From Streptomyces minutiscleroticus (GTDB lineage Bacteria > Actinomycetota > Actinomycetes > Streptomycetales > Streptomycetaceae): 64,000 bases of DNA. The stretch lies in assembly GCF_014650875.1 (NCBI RefSeq), contig NZ_BMVU01000003.1, positions 124,001 to 188,000 of the forward strand, read 5' to 3'. The position numbers and the translations under genes were made by a program. Positions 8,370-16,217 of this stretch are shown piece by piece. Position 1 is the first letter of the stretch; the number at the start of each line of letters is the position of its first letter. A model generated the notes under the pieces. That model saw nothing but the letters and a program-made list of their open reading frames with translations, did no database searches and was not told where the DNA came from.

Positions 8370-9785
8370 TCACGGCCTGCGCGCGGCCGGTGCGAACACG
8401 CCCTCCGGGTCGTACGCGGCGCGGATCCGTTCGAGACGCTCCTCGTGGGAGCCGAAGATCGCGCCCCGCCCGTCGGCGGCGTCCTCGCCGAGCCCGGCGA
8501 AGTTGATGTACATCCCGCCGCTCGCGAACGGTTTCAGCGCGTCCCACGCCGAGCGCGCCCACCCTATCGCCGCCTCGTCCAGCGCCGGGTCCTGCCAGCC
8601 CGCGTCGAAGCTCACGTTGTAGCGCGCGGACCGGTGCGCGAACGCGCTCTCGTCGGCGCCGACGCGCGCCACGGCCCCGCCCAGCGTCCGGACGACGATC
8701 AGGCTCTCCGGAGTCGGCCGCCGGGCGTCCCACTCGACCAGCACCCTGATGGCGTCGTCGCTCAGCTCGTCCATGAAGAGCGACTTCATGAAGTAGCGGT
8801 CCCCGTCGGGGAACAGCATGTCGTGCGCGCTCTGCACGGTGGTGTACGGGACGGTGCCGCTCATGTCGACGAGCGGCGGGCCGAACTGCCGCTGCGGCGT
8901 CAGGGCGGCGGTGGCGCCGGCGCCCGGCGGACCCGCGTACACGGCGACCGTGATCACGACGTTCGCCCCGTGCAGGTCCCGCGGGAGAGCGGGATCGGCC
9001 GGGACGCTCCAGAGGGCGAGTTCCGGTGTGACCGTGTCCGGCGTGCTGTCCGTGGCGTCGCGCCACGCCCGCAGGACGGCCTCGGCCCGTTCGTACGGGT
9101 GGAGGAGCTGCACCGCGGCCACGTCGGGGCCGAGCGGGTGGAGACCGAACTCGAAGGACGTGACCACCCCGATGCCGCGGCCGCCGCCGCGCGCGGCCCA
9201 GAACAGGTCGGACTCCTGGTCCCGGCTCGCCGTGCGCACCACACCGTCGGCGGTGACGATCTGGACCGAGCGCAGGGAGTCGCAGCTGAGGCCGTACGCC
9301 CGCATCACCAGCCCGAGGCCGCCGCCGAGCGTCAGCCCCGCGATGCCGGTGACCGAGATCTCCCCGCCCGGTGCGACCAGCCCGTGCACCTGGGTCTCGC
9401 GGTCGAGTTCGCCCCAGGTCACCCCCGCCTGCGCCCGCGCCGTGCGGGCGGCGGGGTCGACGTGCACACCCTTCGTCCGCGACAGGTCGATCACCAGCCC
9501 CTCGTCGCACACGGCGCTGCCGGCCACCTGGTGCCCACCGCCGCGGATGCTGACGAGCGGGCGGTGCGTGCGGGCGGCGCGTACCGCCTCGACGACGTCC
9601 GCAGTGCCGGAGCAGCGGGCGATGAGCGCGGGGCGGCGGTCGATCAGGCCGTTCCACACGGCGCGGGCCTCGTCGTAGCCGGGATGGCCGCGGCCGATCA
9701 CCTCGCCCCGGAGCGAGGAGCCGAGCTGCTCGGCGAGTGCCCGCTCCGCGGCGGTTGTCGACGTGGTCCCCTGCTCGTCCGGCAT
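8370..9785 (-). CDS. FAD-binding oxidoreductase, berberine-bridge-enzyme type, 471 aa
   Basis: This is a flavoprotein oxidase or dehydrogenase of the BBE-like (FAD_binding_4 plus BBE) family. RGGGHQVAG at about residues 80-88 carries the His that in this family binds FAD covalently (8-alpha-histidyl). TLGGGLGLVMRAYGLSCD follows in the FAD domain. The Cys for a second covalent flavin bond is not at the usual place, so single attachment is likely. The C-terminus has the BBE motif region (GGMYINFAG, then a segment near AYDPEGVF). The start at 9785 has AGAGGTGA upstream. Substrates in the family are sugars, alkaloids or polyketides, so its substrate is open. No tailoring partner is adjacent. Confidence 0.85.
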   Translation of the reverse strand: MPDEQGTTSTTAAERALAEQLGSSLRGEVIGRGHPGYDEARAVWNGLIDRRPALIARCSGTADVVEAVRAARTHRPLVSIRGGGHQVAGSAVCDEGLVIDLSRTKGVHVDPAARTARAQAGVTWGELDRETQVHGLVAPGGEISVTGIAGLTLGGGLGLVMRAYGLSCDSLRSVQIVTADGVVRTASRDQESDLFWAARGGGRGIGVVTSFEFGLHPLGPDVAAVQLLHPYERAEAVLRAWRDATDSTPDTVTPELALWSVPADPALPRDLHGANVVITVAVYAGPPGAGATAALTPQRQFGPPLVDMSGTVPYTTVQSAHDMLFPDGDRYFMKSLFMDELSDDAIRVLVEWDARRPTPESLIVVRTLGGAVARVGADESAFAHRSARYNVSFDAGWQDPALDEAAIGWARSAWDALKPFASGGMYINFAGLGEDAADGRGAIFGSHEERLERIRAAYDPEGVFAPAARRP

Positions 9786-10319
9786 CGACGTCACCTCTCT
9801 CGGTGCGCGCGGCTGGCCGCCGCTGTCCGTTCCCGCCCGCGCCAGGCCGGAACCTTTCGCGGCCGGCGCCGTCGGACCCGCGCTGCCGGTTCCGTCCCCC
9901 GGAGATGCCTGGCCCGTCCAGCCGTGCCACCTGGCCCGTGCGACCGTGCCACCTGGCGCGTCCCACCGCCGGCCCGGCGTTCGCCGCACCCGGAGCCGAC
10001 AAACCGTTCACTCTCGTCGACGCTTCCCCGTGCCCCGCGCGAACGGCTCCGCCGTCTGCGGTCGGTCCCGCCGACACCGCCTGCGGTCCTTCGGCCGGCG
10101 CCTGCGGTCCTTCGGTCGGCGGCCGGTTCGCCGCCCTGCGCGTACCTTCTACCGCTGTGTGCGTACCTGGTCCTCCCAACGTAGCCGTCCGCGGAGCGGA
10201 CGTCACCGACGAGGCCCGGCCATTCAACGGCCGGGGGCCGCTCCGGGGACGGACACGAAGCGGGCGGACGGCCGTTTCTGTAGTGTGATCGTGAATCTGG
10301 TGACCGGTCCGGAGGTGCC
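9786..10319. other. 534-bp intergenic stretch with short direct repeats
   Basis: No supported gene. It contains repeated CCGTGCCACCTGGC (near 9922 and 9944) and a 21-bp tandem pair at 10080-10121. Promoters for the leftward flavoenzyme and rightward VOC gene must lie here. Confidence 0.5.
10080..10121. repeat. two tandem 21-bp units
   Basis: The units at 10080-10100 and 10101-10121 differ by one base (CGGCCGG versus CGGTCGG). Confidence 0.75.
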
Positions 10320-10688
10320 GTGCCCCTGCAGATGACGTTGCGTGCGGTGACGCTCGACTGCCCCGACCCGCCGGCTCTGATGACGTTCTACCAGCAGGCC
10401 ACCGGCCTCGAACCGCACCCGGAGTCCGACGCCGGGTTCGCCGCTCTGCAGTACGGGGACGGACTCTTCATCGGATTCCAACGAGTCGACGACTACCGGG
10501 CACCCCGCTGGCCCGAGCAGACCGTTCCCCAGCAGTTCCACTTCGACTTCGCGGTCGACGACCTGGACGAGGCCGAGGCGCGGCTGCTCGAACTGGGGGC
10601 GAGCAAACCGGACCACCAGCCGGACGAGGGCAGGTGGCGGGTCCTGGTCGATCCGGCCGGGCACCCCTTCTGCCTGACCCGACGGTGA
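10320..10688 (+). CDS. VOC family protein, 122 aa
   Basis: This is a second small VOC-fold protein, of the sub-type with LDCPDPPALMTFYQQATGLEP near the N-terminus (about residues 11-32) and FHFDFAVDDLDEAEARLLELGA in the middle. The C-terminal strand VLVDPAGHPFCL has Cys where metal-dependent members carry Glu, so it may be a non-metal binding relative; such proteins are commonly annotated as glyoxalase-like. The GTG start has GGAGG four bases upstream. A 15-bp sequence is tandemly repeated just after the stop (10687-10716). Confidence 0.85.
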   Translation: MPLQMTLRAVTLDCPDPPALMTFYQQATGLEPHPESDAGFAALQYGDGLFIGFQRVDDYRAPRWPEQTVPQQFHFDFAVDDLDEAEARLLELGASKPDHQPDEGRWRVLVDPAGHPFCLTRR

Positions 10689-10770
10689 CAGGCGCGGACG
10701 GGACAGGCGCGGACGGTTCGCCGGGGCACGGTTCCGCACGCGGGCGGCCCACCGCTCCCGCCGGTGGTTC

Positions 10771-11104
10771 ATGAACAAGGCGCTGCTCGCGGGCGGCGTC
10801 TCGGCCGTCGCGGTCATGGGCGGCTGCGCCGCCACCACGGCCGGCGCGGAGGAGGCGCCGTCCACCGGCGCGACGGCGAGCGCCACACCGTCGGGGCCGC
10901 CGCCCGGCGGCGGGTTCGGCCAGACGGTGGCGGACGACGACTTCGTCGGCGTCCGCGTCGGCCTCCGCCTCCGCGGGACCGGGCGGCGGTCCGGGGCCTC
11001 AGGGCGACCCCACCCAGCAGCACATGCACACCGTCATCCGCACGCCCGACGGCAACGACTACGGATTCGACCTGCTCAAGCTCCACCTGGAGACCGGCCA
11101 CTGA
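10771..11104 (+). pseudogene. frameshifted secreted lipoprotein gene
   Basis: The N-terminal part reads [19 protein letters not shown] with a lipobox-like VMGGC, followed by a Ser/Thr/Ala/Gly/Pro linker. After about 10940 this frame turns into Arg-rich nonsense, while the next frame reads [16 protein letters not shown] and then [20 protein letters not shown] to a TGA at 11102-11104. The coding frame therefore changes within a GCGTCG-like simple repeat at about 10943-10972, where slippage is easy. The intact protein would be about 110 residues and exported. A sequencing error or genuine phase variation cannot be excluded. Family unknown. Confidence 0.6.
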
Positions 11105-11149
11105 GCCCGGACCGGTCCGCTCCCGCGACACCGTGGGTGTGACACCTTC

Positions 11150-11686
11150 ACGGCGCGCCTCCGCGCCGCCTGACGCCTGCCGGGCCTTCTCGATGTACGC
11201 GGAGTCGATGGCGTACGGGGGGAAGAGGTGGTTGGTGAAGCCCTTCGCCGGGATCATCCCGCCTTCGTGGAGCCGGGGGACGGAGTCCAGGTAGCGCCGG
11301 GTGAAGGGGGCCAGCAGAGCGTCCTGGCCGGGGCGCCAGAAGGCCGCCGCGACCTGGGCGACCGAGCCGACGGACACCGCGCGGTCCACGGCCAGCCGCT
11401 GCCAGACCTCGGCCTTCGCGGCGGGGTCGGGCAGGGCGGCCCGTACGGTGAGGGCGCGGACCCAGGCGTCGGGGTCCGGGTCGCTCTCCAGCAGGCGGGC
11501 GGTCTCGGACGCCACGTCACCGCCCAGTTCCGCCTCGCGGACCAGTGCGCGCCAGCGCAGGTCCGCGTCGTCCCCCGTGCGTTCGCGGAGCCAGGCCAGG
11601 TCGTCGGCGGACGTCGTGGTGCGGGCCAGACCGCGCAGGGCGACCCGGCGCTCGGCTTCACCACGGGTCAGGCTCCGGATCCCCAT
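11150..11686 (-). pseudogene. fragment of an M1-family aminopeptidase (ERAP1-like C-terminal domain)
   Basis: About 180 residues match in style the helical C-terminal domain of aminopeptidase N: DLAWLRERTGDDADLRWRAL, then repeated helices, and FTRRYLDSVPRLHEGG. The catalytic HExxH half is absent, and no other part of the gene exists upstream, where the next gene is unrelated. The open frame continues leftward to 10814, but that part is only the shadow of the lipoprotein gene. The usual last helices are also missing. This is best read as a gene remnant truncated at both ends; a free-standing domain protein starting at the ATG at 11686 is less likely. Confidence 0.6.
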
Positions 11687-11883
11687 GCGTCGTCCTCCCT
11701 CGGCGCGGACAGCGGGCGTCAGCTTACGACGGGGAACACCGGTGGGCCCCGGTATTTCCGGGGCGTGCGCGACACACCTTTGGTGAGGGCGTGGGCAGGG
11801 CGCCCCGGGCGGGCGCGTCCGGACCGCCGTCCGGCCGTGCCCGCCCGGGGCGCCCCACCGCGGCAGCGGCGACCGGTCCGCCC

Positions 11884-12282
11884 TCAGCGGGCGAACTTCT
11901 CGATCGCGGCCGGTGTGACGGGGGTGAAGAAGTTGACGAGGTTGCCGTCGGGGTCGCGGAACAGGAGCGAGCGGTTGCCCCAGGGCATCGTGGTGGGCCC
12001 GTTGACGAAGTCCTCCACGAAGCCGGTCAGGTTCTCGTGCACCCGGTCCACGTCGTCGACGAGGAATTCGAGGACGACACTGCGGTTGTCGGACGGACGG
12101 GCGGAGCCGGGCGCGAAGAGAGCGACGGTACGGGTACTGCCGATCGCGAGGGTGGCCGAGGCGGTCCTGAGCTCGGCGAAGTCCTCGCCGAACCAGTCTG
12201 CGGACACGCCTGTGGCGCGCTCGTAGAAGCCGGCGAGGCGGGCGACGTCGCCCGTGATGACGCGGATCGAGACGAAGTTCAT
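11884..12282 (-). CDS. VOC family protein, 132 aa
   Basis: This VOC-fold protein begins MNFVSIRVITGDVARLAGFY, the usual first strand and helix, and ends LLFRDPDGNLVNFFTPV, where the family's last ligand position (normally Glu) is Asn or Phe. The ATG at 12282 has AGGAAAG eight bases upstream. It is divergent from a WYL regulator across a 216-bp gap; in many actinomycetes WYL or YafY-type regulators control an adjacent VOC gene, so the pair probably forms a regulator-target unit. Confidence 0.85.
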   Translation of the reverse strand: MNFVSIRVITGDVARLAGFYERATGVSADWFGEDFAELRTASATLAIGSTRTVALFAPGSARPSDNRSVVLEFLVDDVDRVHENLTGFVEDFVNGPTTMPWGNRSLLFRDPDGNLVNFFTPVTPAAIEKFAR

Positions 12283-12498
12283 GGGTGTCTTTCCTGATGG
12301 GTCAGCCGATGAATCGGCACATCGGCACATCGACAGATCGATGAAGTGGTGAGTCGTCGAGTCGTTGATTCGGTAACTCGTTCGGTGGTTCGGAGGACCG
12401 GGGCGGCCGACCGTCGGCCGGGCGATCCGTCCTCGTGAGCGCACGGTATGACGGATACCGGGCAGAACCCGCCCGGTATGTGGGGGAGACTTCTCCGT
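12283..12498. promoter_or_regulatory. divergent promoter region between VOC gene and WYL regulator
   Basis: The region is locally AT-richer than its surroundings and contains short direct repeats: CGGCACAT twice, then CGACAGAT, within 12308-12340, and a GTCGTCGAGTCGTT stretch. These are likely regulator-binding half sites, but no clear -10/-35 pair could be fixed. Confidence 0.4.
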
Positions 12499-13518
12499 AT
12501 GCCCCGACCCGTCGCGCGTGTGCTCGCCCTGCTCGAACTCCTGCAGTCGGGCGGACTGCGGACCGTGGCGGACCTCGCCGACCGGCTCGGCGTCGACGAA
12601 CGCACCGTGCGGCGCTACGTCGGCCACCTCCTCGACCTCGACATCCCCGTCGAATCGGTGCGCGGCCGCTACGGCGGTTACCGGCTCGCCGCCGGTTACC
12701 GCGTGCCCCCGCTCATGCTGAGCGACGACGAAGCGCTCGCCGTGCTGCTCGGGCTGGTCGCGGGCCGGCGGACCGGCCTGGCGACGGCCGCGGGAGCCGC
12801 GGGCGAGACGGCGGCGGCCAAGATCCGGCGGGTGCTGCCGGAGCGGTTGAGCCGCAGGCTCGACGCCCTCCTCGGCTCGCTCGCCTTCACGGCTTCGCCC
12901 GGCGCGGCGTCCGCGCCGGCGTCCGCGGTCGTGCTCCCGGTCGCCGACGCCGTGCACCACCGCCGGCCGATCTCGGTGCGCTACACCGCCGCCGACGGCC
13001 GGCGCAGCGAACGCACACTGCACCCGTACGGGGTCGTCGCCCATGCGGGAAGGTGGTACGTCACGGCTTCGGAGCCCGCGACCGGCGAGGACCGGACGTT
13101 CCGGCTCGACCGCGTCGACGACGTCAGGGTCCTGCCCGGCTCCTTCGAGCCGCCCGCCGGACCCGACCCGGCGCAGCGCCTCCTCAGGGGGCTCGCCACG
13201 GCTCCGTACCGGCACGAGGTGACCTTGTGGGTCCAGGCGACGGCGGAGCAGATCCACGCCCGGCTTCCCGCCGGCCTCGCGGTCGTGACGGAACCGCCCG
13301 CGGTGAGCAGCGCTGACGCGGTGAGCAGCGCTGACGCGGGGAGCGAGCGCTGGTCCCGCGTCGAGATGCGGGTGGAGCGGCTCGACTGGCTGCCCGCCGT
13401 GCTCGCCTCGCTGGACCGGCCCTTCGTCATCGACCGCCCGGACGAACTCCGCGGGCTGGTCGAGGCCCTCGCCGGACGACTCGCGGACTCCGCCCGGCGA
13501 CGCTCACCCGATACGTGA
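12499..13518 (+). CDS. WYL-domain transcriptional regulator, 339 aa
   Basis: This is a DeoR/YafY-type repressor or activator that senses a small ligand. The N-terminal winged helix (residues 1-60) includes VADLADRLGVDERTVRRYV. A linker with GGYRLAAGYRVPPLMLSDDEA follows, then the WYL domain with GRWYVTASEP and FRLDRVDDV, and a WCX-type C-terminal part. The ATG at 12499 is preferred to the one at 12448 because GGGGGAG precedes it and the HTH starts immediately. Positions 13303-13338 are an exact tandem 18-bp duplication that inserts an extra AVSSAD hexapeptide near residue 275. Confidence 0.85.
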   Translation: MPRPVARVLALLELLQSGGLRTVADLADRLGVDERTVRRYVGHLLDLDIPVESVRGRYGGYRLAAGYRVPPLMLSDDEALAVLLGLVAGRRTGLATAAGAAGETAAAKIRRVLPERLSRRLDALLGSLAFTASPGAASAPASAVVLPVADAVHHRRPISVRYTAADGRRSERTLHPYGVVAHAGRWYVTASEPATGEDRTFRLDRVDDVRVLPGSFEPPAGPDPAQRLLRGLATAPYRHEVTLWVQATAEQIHARLPAGLAVVTEPPAVSSADAVSSADAGSERWSRVEMRVERLDWLPAVLASLDRPFVIDRPDELRGLVEALAGRLADSARRRSPDT

Positions 13519-13590
13519 GCCCCGGTGTGCCTCCGCTGCCGGCGCCCTGCCCGCCACGAGCGGCGAAGGCCGCGTCCACCGGACGCTCGT

Positions 13591-13732
13591 CCGGCGGGCC
13601 GGTCTCCGGGGACGAGCGCCCGATGGATCGGTCGCCGGGCACGATCGTCCGGCGGGCCGGTCGCCCGGGGACGAGCGGCGGACCCGTCGCCCGAGCACGA
13701 GCCTCCGGCGGGCCGGTCAGCCGAGGACGAGC
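13591..13732. repeat. three imperfect copies of a ~57-bp repeat
   Basis: The best-conserved cores (about 28 bp, starting CCGGCGGGCCGGTC and ending GGACGAGC) are at 13591-13617, 13649-13676 and 13705-13732, spaced 58 and 56 bp apart. The last copy runs into the 3' end of the mycothiol-type isomerase gene. Confidence 0.75.
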
Positions 13733-14370
13733 GGCAGCCGCGCGGCCAGCCCGCCCAGTCCGGCCTTCTCCGCTCCGGTCGGTGCACGCCGTCCGGTGCC
13801 GATCAGCAGGGCGTCCCTGTCGGAGAGCGACGGAGGGAAGGCCGCGCCGGCGATCCCTTCCAGCAGCCCGCGTGACCGGGCGAGCGCTTCGGCGGGCGGT
13901 TCCGCCGCGCCGGGGAGGTGTGCGATCAGGTCGAGGTGGTGCAGCGTCCACTCCAGGACGTACGCGCGGAGGTAGTCGCCCGCGGTGAGCACCTCGCCGC
14001 GGGTGCCGACCCGCAGCGCGGGATCGGCGAGTTCGGCGGCGCGCCCGGCCGCGGAGCCGACGTCGTCGAGGTGGAACTTGAGCAGCCGCGGCTCCTCGTA
14101 CGCGGCGGCCAGACGGACCGTCAGCGCGTCGAGCGGATCGTCACCGCTCGGGGCCTCGACGATGTCCCAGTAGGTCACGGCGTTCCTGGTGGGCTCCGTT
14201 CCGGCGGGCGTGACGAGAGTGATCAGGACGTCCTGCGCGTCGATGACCAGGTGGCACACCAGATCCCGCACGAGCCACCCGGCACAGCCGGACGGCCGCT
14301 CGAAGTCCTCGTCCGGCAGCCCGAGGACCGCCGTGCGCAACGCCGTCCACGCGTGTGAGAAGAGTTCCAC
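13717..14370 (-). CDS. maleylpyruvate isomerase family mycothiol-dependent enzyme, 217 aa
   Basis: The protein belongs to the DinB-like/MDMPI superfamily, metal-dependent four-helix-bundle proteins that use mycothiol as thiol cofactor. GCAGWLVRDLVCHLVIDAQD at about residues 28-47 gives the first metal His, and LEWTLHHLDLIAHL at about 139-152 supplies the two others. A WD segment (YWDIVEAP) is also typical. The start is a GTG. The gene's 3' end overlaps a repeat copy. The substrate cannot be inferred; the family includes isomerases, S-transferases and detoxification proteins. Confidence 0.85.
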   Translation of the reverse strand: MELFSHAWTALRTAVLGLPDEDFERPSGCAGWLVRDLVCHLVIDAQDVLITLVTPAGTEPTRNAVTYWDIVEAPSGDDPLDALTVRLAAAYEEPRLLKFHLDDVGSAAGRAAELADPALRVGTRGEVLTAGDYLRAYVLEWTLHHLDLIAHLPGAAEPPAEALARSRGLLEGIAGAAFPPSLSDRDALLIGTGRRAPTGAEKAGLGGLAARLPLVLG

Positions 14371-14547
14371 GTCCGCAAGCTAGCAGTGCCCGGCTGCGCC
14401 GGGAGCCCGGTCGGGCCGGGCCCGCCGCGAGGGCGCGGCGGACGGCGCCGGCCCGGTCCCGGACGCCGGCCTCGACGCACAGCGGCGCGTCGTCCGGGGA
14501 ACGGGGCCGGGCCGGGAACGCGCCGGAGGGGTCAGGGTGTTCGGCGG

Positions 14548-15768
14548 TCAGGGGCGGCGGAAGACGGCGGTGGAGTTGTGGCCGCCGAAGCCGAAGGAGT
14601 TGCTGACGACCGCGTTCAGCGCCGCGGTCCGGGGGCGGTCGGTGACGATGTCGAGGCCGATGCCGGGGTCGGGCCGCCGGTGGTTGGCGGTGGGCGGGAT
14701 GAGGCCGTGGTGCAGGCTCAGGACGCTGCAGACGGCCTCGATGGCCCCCGCGCCGCCGATGGCGTGCCCGAAGACGCTCTTGTTCGCGGTGACGGGGGGC
14801 GGGTCGGCGAAGACCCGGTGCAGGGCGCGGGCCTCGGCCCGGTCGTTGAGGACGGTGGCGGTGCCGTGGGCGTTGACGTGGTCGACGTCTTCGGGCCGCA
14901 GCCCGGCGTCGTCGAGGGCCGTCAGCATGGCGCGCGCGGCACCGTCCCCCTCGGGGTGGGGGGCGACACAGTGGTGGGCGTCGGCGGTCGAGCCGTAACC
15001 GGCCAGCTCGGCGTAGACCCGGGCGAAGCGGGCCCGGGCCTGGCCGGCCCTTTCGAGGACCAGGACGCCGGCTCCCTCGCCGAGCACGAAACCGTCGCGG
15101 TCGGCGTCGAAGGGGCGCGAGGCGCCCGCGGGGTCCGCGCACCGCTGGGACAGGGCTCCCATGCGCCAGAAGGAGGCCGCCCCCATGGGGCAGCGGGGCG
15201 AGTCGGTGCCGCCCGCCACGACGATGTCGCAGGCGCCCGCGTCCAGCAGGAGCTTGGCCGCGCCCAGGGCCGCGGTCCCGGACGCGCAGTTGGTGCTGGT
15301 GCACATGGTCGGGCCCTGCGCGCCCAGGTCGAGGCTGACCTCGCCCGCGGCCATACCGGGCTGGCTGCGGGCCACCAGGCTGGGGGAGAGGGCGCTGAAG
15401 CGGCCGTCGACGACCTTCATGTACTCCTTGGTGTGGTCGAGCGCGCTGCCCCCCACACCGATCACGACGCCGACCCGCGTGCTGTCCCATTCGGCCGGGG
15501 ACAGGGCCGCGTCGGCGACCGCCTCCCTGGCCGCCACGATCGCCATCTGGATGAACCGGTCGATGCGCCAGCGCAGGCCGCGCCCGAGGGCCGAGGCGAG
15601 GGCGTCGTCCGGGACCCGGCAGGAGAAGTCGACGGGCATTCCCTCCAGGGAGGGGTCGGACGCGGCGGTGGGACGGGCCTGCAGAAGCTGTTCCCAGCTG
15701 GCCTTGACGCCGACCGCCGCGGGCGTGACCAGGCCGACGCCGGTGACCGCCACGGCCTCCCGGCTCAC
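14548..15768 (-). CDS. beta-ketoacyl-ACP synthase (KAS II/FabF type), 406 aa
   Basis: This is a decarboxylating ketosynthase that extends an acyl-ACP with malonyl-ACP. The complete catalytic triad is seen: Cys161 in TSTNCASGTAAL, His301 in NAHGTAT and His335 in NKSVFGHAIGGAG, with Lys330 present. It is therefore an active KAS, not a chain-length factor. The GTG start overlaps the stop of the upstream acyl carrier protein gene by four bases (GTGA), so the two are translationally coupled. Together with the carrier protein and the reductase upstream it forms a small lipid or polyketide-like operon; it is too isolated to be the housekeeping fab cluster. Confidence 0.9.
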   Translation of the reverse strand: MSREAVAVTGVGLVTPAAVGVKASWEQLLQARPTAASDPSLEGMPVDFSCRVPDDALASALGRGLRWRIDRFIQMAIVAAREAVADAALSPAEWDSTRVGVVIGVGGSALDHTKEYMKVVDGRFSALSPSLVARSQPGMAAGEVSLDLGAQGPTMCTSTNCASGTAALGAAKLLLDAGACDIVVAGGTDSPRCPMGAASFWRMGALSQRCADPAGASRPFDADRDGFVLGEGAGVLVLERAGQARARFARVYAELAGYGSTADAHHCVAPHPEGDGAARAMLTALDDAGLRPEDVDHVNAHGTATVLNDRAEARALHRVFADPPPVTANKSVFGHAIGGAGAIEAVCSVLSLHHGLIPPTANHRRPDPGIGLDIVTDRPRTAALNAVVSNSFGFGGHNSTAVFRRP

Positions 15769-16172
15769 TGGGTCACGCTCTGGTCGGCGGTGCGGTCCTG
15801 GGAAGGGGAGACGGTCCCCCCGTCGACAAGAGCCGCCTTCCCGTCGGCGAGGACTCTCTTCCCGTCGGCGGGGACTGTCCCGCCGTCGGCGGGGGCGGGC
15901 TCCCCGCCGTCGGGTCCCGCCTGTGCCGCGGCACGCTGTTCCTCGATGATCCGGACGACTTCCGCCAGCGTGGTCTGCTTCGTCAGGCTCGACGGGATCT
16001 CCGGCAGCGGGACACCGTCCTCCTCCTCGAGGATGGTGAGGAGTTCCGCCAGGGAGAGGGAGTCCATGCCCAGCTCGTCGAGGGGCGCGTCGGGGCGCAG
16101 AAGCTGGGGATCGACCTCGAAGTAGTCGCGCAGCAGGCTGGCGAGACGTTCCTGCATCGGTGAGGGGTTCAT
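15765..16172 (-). CDS. acyl carrier protein with heptad-repeat tail, 135 aa
   Basis: Residues 1-80 are an ordinary acyl carrier protein, with the phosphopantetheine site Ser38 in ELGMDSLSLAEL. The remaining 55 residues are unusual, since ACPs are normally 75-95 residues long. The tail is Ala/Asp/Gly-rich and contains four heptads in a row (residues 94-121): PADGGTV, PADGKRV, LADGKAA, LVDGGTV. It ends with an acidic/Gln segment. The gene is 4-base overlapped with the ketosynthase downstream and lies 45 bp after the reductase's end on the same strand. The tail could dock a partner or simply be a slippage product of 21-bp repeats. Confidence 0.9.
   Translation of the reverse strand: MNPSPMQERLASLLRDYFEVDPQLLRPDAPLDELGMDSLSLAELLTILEEEDGVPLPEIPSSLTKQTTLAEVVRIIEEQRAAAQAGPDGGEPAPADGGTVPADGKRVLADGKAALVDGGTVSPSQDRTADQSVTQ
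15810..15893. repeat. four 21-bp in-frame repeats in the ACP gene
   Basis: These repeats encode the four heptads of the ACP tail. They are degenerate at DNA level but keep the core GTCGGCGRGG-type sequence on the plus strand, and the reading frame is maintained. Confidence 0.65.
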
Positions 16173-16217
16173 CGCTTCTCCAAGAGGATCGGACAGGAGG
16201 ACTCGTACGGACGACGC

